64,000 nucleotides of DNA from Hamadaea flava (lineage in GTDB: Bacteria; Actinomycetota; Actinomycetes; Mycobacteriales; Micromonosporaceae): positions 2,604,001 to 2,668,000 of the forward strand of contig NZ_JAMZDZ010000001.1 of the NCBI RefSeq assembly GCF_024172085.1. Reading direction: 5' to 3'. Positions within the stretch are counted from its first letter, which is position 1; each line of letters begins with the position of its first letter. The notes below the pieces were generated by a model. It was not told the DNA's origin. It searched no databases and worked only from the letters and a program-made list of their open reading frames with translations. Below, in pieces: positions 16,696 to 23,792 of the stretch. The position numbers were made by a program, and so were the translations under genes.

Positions 16696-17354
16696 GCTTG
16701 TTCTCCCATCGATGTCGGTGTGGTCAGCTCTGGCGAGATCCGCAACTTGCCCAGGGCGCGGGCGCTTGTGCTCTTGACCGTGCCCGGCGCGATACCGAGA
16801 GTGCGGGCGATCTCGCTCTCGCTGAGCGCCTCGAAGTAGCGCAAAACCACGACGGCGCGTTCGCGTGCGGTAAGGGCGGCGAGCGACCGTTGGACGGCAT
16901 CGCGGTCGACGACCCAGGCGGCAACGTCGGGCGCCACGGAGTCGGGAAGCTTCTCCGTTGGCCGCTCCCGTCCACCCCCACGGCGCCACCAGTCGGTACG
17001 GGCGTTGCTCAGCGCGGCCCGGACGTATCCGATCGGGTTGTCCTGCCGGACCTTCGACCAGCGCAGGTAGGTGCGGATCAGGACGGTCTGGAGGAGATCC
17101 TCCGCGCGAGCACGGTCGCCGATCAGCAGATCGGCGAGGTGTAGCAGCCGGCTGTGGTTGGCCTCCACGAACTCCGCGAACTCCTCCTCGGCACCACGCC
17201 GACCCGCCCGCGCCAACACCGCTCCTCTGCTCTGGCTCACCGGCGGGGCCAACTGGCCCGGCGTCACCGGTCCGTTCCTTGGTGTGAAAGTTGCCCTGTC
17301 ATGCCCCCGAAGACGCGAGACGGCGGTCTCAGGTTCTGTGGGATGACCGGCCAT
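16692..17354 (-). CDS. SigE-family RNA polymerase sigma factor (ECF)
   Basis: A 220-aa ECF sigma factor. Region 2 has LADLLIGDRARAEDLLQTVLIRTYLRW, with NPIGYVRAALSNARTDWWRR after it; region 4 has LTARERAVVVLRYFEALSESEIARTLGIAPGTVK, quoted as separate motifs of one HTH. An N-terminal extension of about 50 residues is unusual, but GGAGGTGA directly precedes the ATG at 17354. The stop overlaps the anti-sigma candidate by 4 nt, and the response-regulator stop is 28 nt upstream, so it is probably read from the two-component operon. Confidence 0.9.
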   Translation of the reverse strand: MAGHPTEPETAVSRLRGHDRATFTPRNGPVTPGQLAPPVSQSRGAVLARAGRRGAEEEFAEFVEANHSRLLHLADLLIGDRARAEDLLQTVLIRTYLRWSKVRQDNPIGYVRAALSNARTDWWRRGGGRERPTEKLPDSVAPDVAAWVVDRDAVQRSLAALTARERAVVVLRYFEALSESEIARTLGIAPGTVKSTSARALGKLRISPELTTPTSMGEQA

Positions 17355-17382
17355 TCACCTCCGACCGTCGACGACGGTGTCG

Positions 17383-18027
17383 TTAGGACTGGAGGTACGC
17401 GACGACGGCCAGGACACGTCGATGTGTTTCCCGGTCGTGCGCCAAGCCGAGTTTGCCGAAGATGCTGGCCACATGTTTCTCGACGGATCCCTCCGAGATG
17501 TGCAGCGCCGTGGCGATGGAGGTGTTCGAGCGGCCTTCGGCCATGGCGGTGAGGACCTGCTGTTCGCGGTCGGTGAGGGTTTGCAGGCGCGGCCCGTGGC
17601 CACCGCGACTGAGCAGTTGCCGGACGACTTCGGGGTCGATGACGGTCCCGCCGGATCCGACACGGTGCACTGCTTCGAGGAAGTCGGCGATGTCGGCGAC
17701 TCGATCCTTGAGCAGGTAGCCGATGCCACGGATGTCGGAGCCGAGCAGGTCGGTGGCGTACTGGGCGACGACGTATTGCGACAGCAGCAACACGGCGACG
17801 CTGGGATGCTGCTCGCGGATCGTGCGCGCAGCGCGTAGGCCCTCATCGGTGAAGGTCGGCGGCATCCGTATGTCGACGATGGCCAGGTCGGGGCGATGGG
17901 CGGCGACCATGGTCAGCAGCCCGCCGGGATCGGACACGCCGGCCTCCACCTGATGCCCTTTGTCGGTGAGCAGCCGGGTCAGTCCGTCGCGTAGCAGGAC
18001 GGCGTCTTCAGCGATCACTATCCGCAC
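17383..18027 (-). CDS. LuxR-type (NarL/FixJ) response regulator
   Basis: A 214-aa response regulator. The receiver has the acidic pocket VIAEDAVLLRDG, phospho-acceptor Asp in LAIVDIRMPP (about residue 52) and Lys in GYLLKDRV. The output HTH (about 150-210) has LTDREQQVLTAMAEG, SNTSIATALHISEGSVEKHV and SIFGKLGL. Its ATG overlaps the 3' end of the kinase gene by 10 nt. A perfect palindrome upstream of the operon (20302-20323) is a candidate binding site. Confidence 0.93.
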   Translation of the reverse strand: MRIVIAEDAVLLRDGLTRLLTDKGHQVEAGVSDPGGLLTMVAAHRPDLAIVDIRMPPTFTDEGLRAARTIREQHPSVAVLLLSQYVVAQYATDLLGSDIRGIGYLLKDRVADIADFLEAVHRVGSGGTVIDPEVVRQLLSRGGHGPRLQTLTDREQQVLTAMAEGRSNTSIATALHISEGSVEKHVASIFGKLGLAHDRETHRRVLAVVAYLQS

Positions 18028-19298
18028 GGCAACTCCACGGTGATCAGGGTCGGCCCGTTTACGGGGCTGGAAATCGCGATGGTGCCCCCGATGCTGTCGA
18101 CCCGGTCCGTCAGCCCGGCCAGGCCGCCCGTGGGGTTCGGGGCGGCTCCGCCGACCCCGTTGTCACCGACTTGTACGCGCAGCCGGGTGGCCGATCGCCC
18201 GATTCGGACCCATCCGGCGGTGGCCGCGCTGTGCTTGCACAGATTGGCCAGGAGTTCGCCGACGCAGAAGTACGCGGTGGCTTCGACCGCTGCGGGTGGC
18301 CGGCTGTCGAGGGTGATGTCGGCGGAGACCGGGATCGGGCATCGGGCGGTCAGTACGGGGATCGCGCCGGTGAGGCCGGTGTCGGTCAGGACGGCCGGAT
18401 AGATGCCGCGGGCTAGTTCTCGCAGCTCGACGAGCGCTTGCTTGGCTTCGTCGTGGGCGGCGGCGACCCGGATCGCTGCCTGTCGGGGGTCGGCGCCTTG
18501 TTCGAGTTCTTCGCGGGCGCGCCCGAGTTCCATGGCCAGGGCCACCATGCGTACCTGCGCGCCGTCGTGCAGGTCTCGTTCGATGCGTCGCAGATGCGCG
18601 CCGGCCTGTTCCACGGCGTTGTCCCGGCGCCGCTGCAGCGTGCGCACCTGGTCATCGTGGTGGCTTCCGAGGGTGAGAATTCGCAGTCGCCACCGGTCCA
18701 GGCTGGTGAATCCGTGCACCAGCCACGGTGCCGCGAGCACCCCGGCGATGCCGATGACGGAGACGAGCAGCGGGTGGGGCCACTGGTCGGGGTGCCAGCG
18801 CCAGGACGAAGTCAGCTGGATCGCGTCGAAGTGGTGGCCGTCGCGCAGTGGAGGGATCAGATACCAGGCCGGGTACGCCGCCATCAGCAGCGACAGTGCC
18901 CACCACAATGACACGACGTACGCCTGGGCGATGCCGAACGGCACGCTAGTCACGGCGTACAGCAGGCAGAGCCAGCTCGTCCGGTCGGCAAGCGCGTCGC
19001 GGACCCAGCCGGTCAGTCCGGCACGGGTCCTTGCTCGGGCGGGCGGCATCGCGATGGTCAGCCCAAGGATCCGGCGAGCACGCAGCCGTTCGATCGCGCC
19101 GATCCCGCGAGCGCTGCTCACCACTGCTGCCAGCGCCGCCAGACCGATCACCGTGATGCTGGCTATCGCGGCGTAGAACGCGGCCAGCACAACGACTACA
19201 CAGGCGGCCGCGACCAATGGGCCCAGCAGCAGATATCCGGTCTCCCGCCACGTGCGGGCCCGCACCGGCTCCGTCATCAACCGCCGAAAGACGTTCAT
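18018..19298 (-). CDS. Sensor histidine kinase (HisKA_3 type)
   Basis: A 426-aa membrane kinase. The N-terminus has about four hydrophobic segments in two pairs (YLLLGPLVAAACVVVVLAAF, TVIGLAALAAVVSSA, then LCLLYAVTSVPFGIAQAYVV and LLVSVIGIAGVLAAPWLV). The HisKA_3 box RRIERDLHDGAQVRMVALAM holds the phospho-accepting His. The HATPase has GELLANLCKHSAATAG (N box) and VGDNGVGG (G box). ATG at 19298 overlaps the CPBP stop by 4 nt and the next gene starts inside its end, so the genes are translationally coupled. Confidence 0.92.
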   Translation of the reverse strand: MNVFRRLMTEPVRARTWRETGYLLLGPLVAAACVVVVLAAFYAAIASITVIGLAALAAVVSSARGIGAIERLRARRILGLTIAMPPARARTRAGLTGWVRDALADRTSWLCLLYAVTSVPFGIAQAYVVSLWWALSLLMAAYPAWYLIPPLRDGHHFDAIQLTSSWRWHPDQWPHPLLVSVIGIAGVLAAPWLVHGFTSLDRWRLRILTLGSHHDDQVRTLQRRRDNAVEQAGAHLRRIERDLHDGAQVRMVALAMELGRAREELEQGADPRQAAIRVAAAHDEAKQALVELRELARGIYPAVLTDTGLTGAIPVLTARCPIPVSADITLDSRPPAAVEATAYFCVGELLANLCKHSAATAGWVRIGRSATRLRVQVGDNGVGGAAPNPTGGLAGLTDRVDSIGGTIAISSPVNGPTLITVELPCG

Positions 19299-20218
19299 CG
19301 ACCTTCCCATGTCCGCATCCCGCGTCGACGCTGAAGCAGCCAGTACCCGGCGAACAGGGCGGCACTGTTGAGCAGGTACAGCAGCTCCACACCGCCGCCG
19401 TGGCCCAGGCCGAACTCCGGAGCGTCCAGCTGGACGTGTATCAGCGCGTTGCCGTAGTCGGTGCCCGCATCCGTGTCCATCGACAGTACGCAGTCCATGA
19501 CCCAGTTCCACGTCGTGTGAAACCCGATCGCCAACCACAGTGCGCCGGTGGACAACCTGGTCAAGACCAGGAACCCGGCCATGAGCATGATGTCGGCCAG
19601 CAACACCACCACGAACCACACCGACGTCGGTGGCTCGGCGAAATGCAGAATCGCGAAGATCAGGCTCGACACCAATGCCGCCCTACGCATCGGCCAACCA
19701 TCAGCCAGAGTCTGCAGAACGTACCCCCGGAACGCCAGCTCCTGCACGAACGCACTCGTCGCGTACATGAACAACCCCGCCGAGAGCAGGACCGCCATGG
19801 CCCCAGGCCCTCGATCCGAAAGCTCCGATCCGGCAACTCGTGCCCACCCGAGGGAGCCTGCCACCGCGAACACCACCAGCATCGACCCTGTGCCGACGGC
19901 AAGCCCGAGGACAGCGTGACGCCACCGCCACGTCGACACCCCGATCTGGTGCCAGGCACGGCGATCGACGAGGCGTCGAAACGCGTACGTCGCGGCCAAC
20001 GCGAAAGCCACGACACCCGCGTGCCCGGCCACGTTCATCACCAGCGACCCGCGCATCAAGCTGCTCAGTACGCCCGTCGTCCCGATCAGAACGATCAGGT
20101 ACGCCGCGACCCGCCACCCGCGACGCGGCCGACCCCCGGCTTCGGCGAACACCCGGACCAGCCAATTCCGAGATCGCGATGCCAGCGCCACATCGGACGC
20201 GTCAACCACGGTCCTCAT
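19295..20218 (-). CDS. CPBP-family intramembrane metalloprotease
   Basis: A 307-aa protein with about eight membrane segments and the CPBP (Abi, CAAX protease/bacteriocin-processing) motifs: QELAFRGY, where the usual EExxxR reads QE, then FAILHF (FxxxH) and FHTTWN (HxxxN-like). The first Glu of motif 1 is thus Gln. GGGAGG precedes the ATG; the open frame extends 61 codons upstream but through the palindrome region. It leads the operon with the kinase, regulator, sigma and anti-sigma genes, where such a protease could act on the membrane anti-sigma candidate. Confidence 0.85.
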   Translation of the reverse strand: MRTVVDASDVALASRSRNWLVRVFAEAGGRPRRGWRVAAYLIVLIGTTGVLSSLMRGSLVMNVAGHAGVVAFALAATYAFRRLVDRRAWHQIGVSTWRWRHAVLGLAVGTGSMLVVFAVAGSLGWARVAGSELSDRGPGAMAVLLSAGLFMYATSAFVQELAFRGYVLQTLADGWPMRRAALVSSLIFAILHFAEPPTSVWFVVVLLADIMLMAGFLVLTRLSTGALWLAIGFHTTWNWVMDCVLSMDTDAGTDYGNALIHVQLDAPEFGLGHGGGVELLYLLNSAALFAGYWLLQRRRGMRTWEGR

Positions 20219-20301
20219 TCCGCACCTCCCTGCGTCATCAGTTCTCTCCGACGACGCTAAAAGCGCGGGCCGCCAGCCGGTACGCGGTTGCCCTCCAACA
20301 A

Positions 20302-20323
20302 TTGTGGGGGCTAACCCCCACAA
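20302..20323. promoter_or_regulatory. Perfect 9-bp palindrome in divergent promoter region
   Basis: TTGTGGGGG (20302-20310) and CCCCCACAA (20315-20323) around CTAA. It sits between the CPBP-led operon and the small membrane-protein gene at 20459, and could be an operator for the LuxR-type response regulator. Confidence 0.6.
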
Positions 20324-20458
20324 AGCCGGGTGGATGTCGGGTGATCGCCCGCATCCACCCATCGCTCGACGCGAATCGGTCAGATTTCGAGAAGCCCGCA
20401 CCGGCGGCCGTGACTAGCGTGCCCTCAAGGGATGTCGCTGGACGAAAGGAGTGGGCCA

Positions 20459-20695
20459 ATGCAAGAGAACAAGACGGTACGGCAGATTCACCGCTGGTGC
20501 TCGGTCGCCTTCACCATCGCTGTCATCATCGACTTCGTTGCCATCATGCTGGGCTATTACCGCGACGAGTCGGCGCTGTGGGTGTTCTATCTGCCGCTGC
20601 CTCCGCTGGCCGTGCAATTGTTCACCGGGCTTTACCTGTTCGTCCTGCCCTACCTCGGCAGACGGCGTACGCCGCGACGTGCCGACACGGCGTGA
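20459..20695 (+). CDS. Small two-helix membrane protein
   Basis: A 78-aa protein with two hydrophobic helices (VAFTIAVIIDFVAIMLGY and the FYLPLPPLAVQLFTGLYLFVL region) and basic ends (HRW, GRRRTPRR). GAAAGGAG lies 8 nt before the ATG at 20459. It is divergent from the CPBP/two-component/sigma operon and may belong to the same regulon. The family is not recognised. Confidence 0.7.
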   Translation: MQENKTVRQIHRWCSVAFTIAVIIDFVAIMLGYYRDESALWVFYLPLPPLAVQLFTGLYLFVLPYLGRRRTPRRADTA

Positions 20696-20775
20696 AAGCC
20701 GCAATGACGTTGCCGGCCGAATAGACTGGTGATCGACTTTCGACCTCGCCGACGAGAAGTGGAGAGCGATTCAGA

Positions 20776-21165
20776 ATGGCAGACAAGCCTGCCGCTGAGC
20801 AGATCGACGACATCATCGCCGGCCTCGACGACTGGCGAGGCGAGACGCTGACCCGGCTTCGGTCATTGATCAACAAGGCCGACCCTGCCCTCGTCGAAGA
20901 GGTCAAGTGGAAGATGCCTTCCAGGCCGGAGGGCATCCCGGTGTGGACCTACAACGGGATCGTGTGCATCATCGAGCCGTTCAAGCAGGCGGTGAAGCTG
21001 ACCTTCTTCAAGGGCGCTCAGCTGACGGACCCTGACAAGTTGTTCAACGCCCGCCTGAAGAGCAGAACGGACCGCGCGATCGACTTTCGCCAGGACTCTC
21101 CGATCGACGCGACCGCGGTGAAGGCGATGGTGCGTCAGGCGGTCGAATTGAACAAGCCCTCCTGA
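20776..21165 (+). CDS. DUF1801 (YdhG-like) protein
   Basis: A 129-aa DUF1801 protein: WRGETLTRLRSLINKADPAL, then EEVKWKMPSRPEGIPVWTYNG and AVKLTFFKGAQL with a C-terminal FRQDSPIDATAVKAMVRQAV helix. The fold is small and cytoplasmic, and the function is unproven. The upstream sequence GTGGAGAG serves as a ribosome site. Stands alone between two small genes. Confidence 0.88.
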   Translation: MADKPAAEQIDDIIAGLDDWRGETLTRLRSLINKADPALVEEVKWKMPSRPEGIPVWTYNGIVCIIEPFKQAVKLTFFKGAQLTDPDKLFNARLKSRTDRAIDFRQDSPIDATAVKAMVRQAVELNKPS

Positions 21166-21305
21166 CATAACCAGCCTGCACCGCTGGCCTGACCTGGCCT
21201 GTTACGGCTCAAAAGATTTTCGCGGCCAGGGTGTCGGATTCGCCGGACGCCGTTCGTAGCGTAGGTGAACACGGACACCGGGTCCGGCCGAGTAAGGGAG
21301 TCAAC

Positions 21306-21668
21306 GTGCCCGAATACCTCATCTATTTCAATCAGCAGTGGGTGGGCGACCACTCCGAGGAGTGGTTCCGTGGGCGTGGGCCGCTGTCCAGGGCGGTCGT
21401 CGACGAGATCAAGGCTGCCGGGGAGTACGTCTTCGCCGGAGGTCTGGAGGAGGAGGACGGCCCGGTCTTCAGCGCCGACGCGACGAGCGGCACGGTGTTG
21501 TTCTCCGACGGCCCCTACGTCGAGACCAAGGAGTTCCTGGGCGGGTTCACCATCGTGAAAGTGGCCGACGAGGCGGCTGCCAGGATGTGGGCCGGCAAGA
21601 TCGCCGAGGCGTGCGGCTGGCCGCAGGAGGTTCGCCGCTTCAAGCCGCGCCGCGAAGCCCAGGGCTGA
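21306..21668 (+). CDS. YciI-family protein
   Basis: A 120-aa YCII/DGPF-type dimeric alpha-beta barrel protein: YLIYFNQQWVGDHSEEWF, AGEYVFAGGLEEEDGPVFSA and the DGPYVETKEFLGGFTIVKV segment typical of DGPF-domain proteins often linked to SigJ-like sigma factors. GTG at 21306 follows AAGGGAG by 6 nt. Monocistronic, ending at a long hairpin. Confidence 0.85.
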   Translation: MPEYLIYFNQQWVGDHSEEWFRGRGPLSRAVVDEIKAAGEYVFAGGLEEEDGPVFSADATSGTVLFSDGPYVETKEFLGGFTIVKVADEAAARMWAGKIAEACGWPQEVRRFKPRREAQG

Positions 21669-21712
21669 CATCGCGAAGCCCCTGGACGGACCCTGGACAC
21701 AAGGCCGATGCG

Positions 21713-21749
21713 ACTCCGGGCACCCCGCCGGCCGCGGGGTGCCCGGAGT
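21713..21749. terminator. Perfect 16-bp hairpin terminator
   Basis: ACTCCGGGCACCCCGC (21713-21728) pairs perfectly with 21734-21749 over loop CGGCC, followed by a T/A-rich stretch (TTATATC). It separates the convergent YciI and acyl-CoA dehydrogenase genes. Confidence 0.85.
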
Positions 21750-21763
21750 TATATCAGGGGGCT

Positions 21764-22936
21764 TCAGAGAGCCCGGGCGAGCAGCTCCTTCATGATCTCG
21801 TTCGTACCGCCGTAGATCTTTTGCGCGCGTGCGTCGGCGTACATGCGGGCGATGGGGTACTCGGTCATGTATCCGTATCCGCCGAAGAGCTGCAGACAGC
21901 GGTCGATGACGGTGCACTGCGACTCGGTCAGGTGGAACTTGGCCATCGCGGCGGTGGGCAGGTCGAGGTCCCCCGCGAGGTGCCGCTCGACGCAGTCGTC
22001 GAGGAAGGTTCGCCCGGTGCGTACCAGGGCGGCGCATTCGGCCAGGGTGAAGCGGGTGTTCTGCTGGGCGTACAACGGCTTGCCGAACGCGTGCCGCTCC
22101 TTGGTGTAGGCGGTGGTCAGCGCGAGCGCGCGCTCCATCGCCGCGACCGCGCCGACGGCGATGACCAGGCGTTCCTGCGGCAGCTGCTGCATCATCTGGA
22201 AGAAGCCCTGGCCGGGTACGCCGCCGAGGACGGCGTCGGCGGGCACCCGCAGGTCGTCGAAGAACAGTTCGGCCGTGTCGTTGGCCTGCAGGCCGATCTT
22301 GTGCAGGGTACGGCCGCGCCGGAAACCGGGCGGGTCGTCGCGCAGGTCGCAGACCAGTAGCGAGATGCCGGCGGCGCCCTCGTCGCGGTCGGTCTTGACG
22401 GCGAGCAGAAGCAGATCGGCCAGGCGACCGTTGGTGATGAACGTCTTGGCGCCGTTGACGAGCAATGCGTCGCCGTCAGGCTTGGCCCAGGTACGCATCG
22501 ACTGGAGGTCGGAGCCGCCGGACGGTTCGGTCATGGCGATCGCGCCGACGAGTTCCCCGCTGCACAGCCCGGGCAGGTAGGCGCTCTTCTGCTCGTCGGT
22601 TCCGTACGCGGTCAGGTAGCCGGTGACGATGCCGCTGTGCACGGCCAGCCCCAGGCTGGCGTCTCCGGCGTAGGTCTGCTGCTCGAACAGGACGGTCTCG
22701 TGGCTGAAGTCGCCGCCGCCACCGCCGAAGTCCTCCGGTACGGACAGGCCGAGCAGGCCGAGGGCACCGGCGTGGTGGTAGAGCGCACGGTCGGTGTGCC
22801 CCTGCGCGGCGAACTCGTCTTCGCGAGGCATCACCTCCCGGGTGAAGAACGTGGCTACCGTCTCGGCCAGCGCGTGATGATCGGGGGTACGCCAGCGAGA
22901 CTGGTAGCCGCCGAGCCCTGGAACCGTTGCGGGCAT
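21764..22936 (-). CDS. Acyl-CoA dehydrogenase, long-chain type
   Basis: A 390-aa FAD enzyme oxidising an acyl-CoA to the 2,3-enoyl-CoA. Typical segments are IAMTEPSGGSDLQSMRTWA (FAD/substrate loop), TFITNGRLADLLLLAV, YTKERHAFGKPL and the C-terminal IYGGTNEIMKELLAR. The usual medium-chain catalytic Glu position is Gly (YGGT), so the base is probably the Glu of LPQERL, as in long-chain and isovaleryl-CoA types. GGGAGG precedes the ATG. Its start is 16 nt from the hydrolase stop, and its upstream region carries site D of the shared operator. Confidence 0.92.
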   Translation of the reverse strand: MPATVPGLGGYQSRWRTPDHHALAETVATFFTREVMPREDEFAAQGHTDRALYHHAGALGLLGLSVPEDFGGGGGDFSHETVLFEQQTYAGDASLGLAVHSGIVTGYLTAYGTDEQKSAYLPGLCSGELVGAIAMTEPSGGSDLQSMRTWAKPDGDALLVNGAKTFITNGRLADLLLLAVKTDRDEGAAGISLLVCDLRDDPPGFRRGRTLHKIGLQANDTAELFFDDLRVPADAVLGGVPGQGFFQMMQQLPQERLVIAVGAVAAMERALALTTAYTKERHAFGKPLYAQQNTRFTLAECAALVRTGRTFLDDCVERHLAGDLDLPTAAMAKFHLTESQCTVIDRCLQLFGGYGYMTEYPIARMYADARAQKIYGGTNEIMKELLARAL

Positions 22937-22952
22937 GGGACCTCCCAAAGTC

Positions 22953-23741
22953 TCAACCAGCTTTTCCAGCTGTTGGCAGATTGTCAATAGCGGTCTCGGT
23001 GATCAGCTGCACGCAGCCGTCGGGGTCGTCGCCGAACGGCAGATGACCGCAGCCAGGCAGGCGTACATGACGCGCGGCCGGCAGTGCGGCCGCGGCTCGC
23101 CCGGCCTGGCGTACCGGCAGTATCAGGTCCCGACTCCCCCACACGATCGTGACCGGGATGCCCGCCAGCGCGGCGGGATCGCCGAACCGGTGCTCCGCGA
23201 ACGCCGCCCGGGCCGCCCCGAAGCCGGGCGCCGCCGCCAGCGCGCGAGCGTCGTCGAGTCCGGTCACCGGATCGATCCGGCTCGGCCGTCCGTAGAACAG
23301 TCCGAACAGGACGATCCGGCCCGCCGCCGTCGCCGCGAGCCGTGGCAGCGACGGTCCGAGCACGCGGGCGAGGCGGTGGCCCGTCTCGACCGACGCTTGA
23401 CACCAACGGCGTCCCAGCGGACCCCAGAAACCGATGGGCGCGAACGCCGTCACCGACTGGGCTACGCCGCGCCGACCCAGCTCCAGCGCGACGCCACCGC
23501 CCAGCGAGCTGCCGACGACATGGCAAGGCCGGCCTGCCAGCTCGGCGACGGCATCGGCAAAGGCCGCCACGTCAGCGCCCGTGCCGACCGGCGAGCCGCC
23601 GAACCCGGGCAGGTCAACGGCGAGCACTTCGAAGCGGGCCTCCAGCGCGGGCAGGATGGGGCGCCACAGCTGCCAGGTGCCGCCGATGCCGTGGATCAGG
23701 ACGAGCAGCTCACCCGAGCCGCCGCGGTAATGCGAGAGCAT
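22953..23741 (-). CDS. Alpha/beta hydrolase
   Basis: A 262-aa alpha/beta hydrolase: LLVLIHGIGGTWQLW (oxyanion HG), VVGSSLGGGVALELG (nucleophile Ser) and the C-terminal GCGHLPFGDD catalytic His. In a cluster with a Baeyer-Villiger-type monooxygenase it could hydrolyse the ester or lactone product. No Shine-Dalgarno is seen; a TACCGT box ends 6 nt before the ATG, so the mRNA is probably leaderless, and the shared operator (site A) covers its -35 region. The reading frame stays open far upstream, antisense to the oxidase, but only from 23741 does it look coding. Confidence 0.85.
   Translation of the reverse strand: MLSHYRGGSGELLVLIHGIGGTWQLWRPILPALEARFEVLAVDLPGFGGSPVGTGADVAAFADAVAELAGRPCHVVGSSLGGGVALELGRRGVAQSVTAFAPIGFWGPLGRRWCQASVETGHRLARVLGPSLPRLAATAAGRIVLFGLFYGRPSRIDPVTGLDDARALAAAPGFGAARAAFAEHRFGDPAALAGIPVTIVWGSRDLILPVRQAGRAAAALPAARHVRLPGCGHLPFGDDPDGCVQLITETAIDNLPTAGKAG
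22969..22991. promoter_or_regulatory. Shared operator, site D (acyl-CoA dehydrogenase)
   Basis: Matches site A at 15 of 23 positions (TGTTGGCAG, then GTCAA), inside the 3' end of the hydrolase gene, 33-55 nt upstream of the acyl-CoA dehydrogenase start. On the minus strand it includes a TTGACA -35-like box. Confidence 0.5.
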
Positions 23742-23753
23742 CACGCCACGGTA

Positions 23754-23776
23754 GTTGTTGACAGGCCGACAACAAC
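23754..23776. promoter_or_regulatory. Shared operator, site A (hydrolase/oxidase divergent promoters)
   Basis: Perfect inverted repeat GTTGTTG (23754-23760) and CAACAAC (23770-23776) around ACAGGCCGA. It overlaps the TTGACA -35 box (23758-23763) of the oxidase promoter, whose CACGGT -10 box follows after 17 nt, and the -35 region of the divergent hydrolase promoter. Related sites are at 22969, 26166 and 28358. Confidence 0.72.
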
Positions 23777-23792
23777 AGGGCACGGTTTCGGC

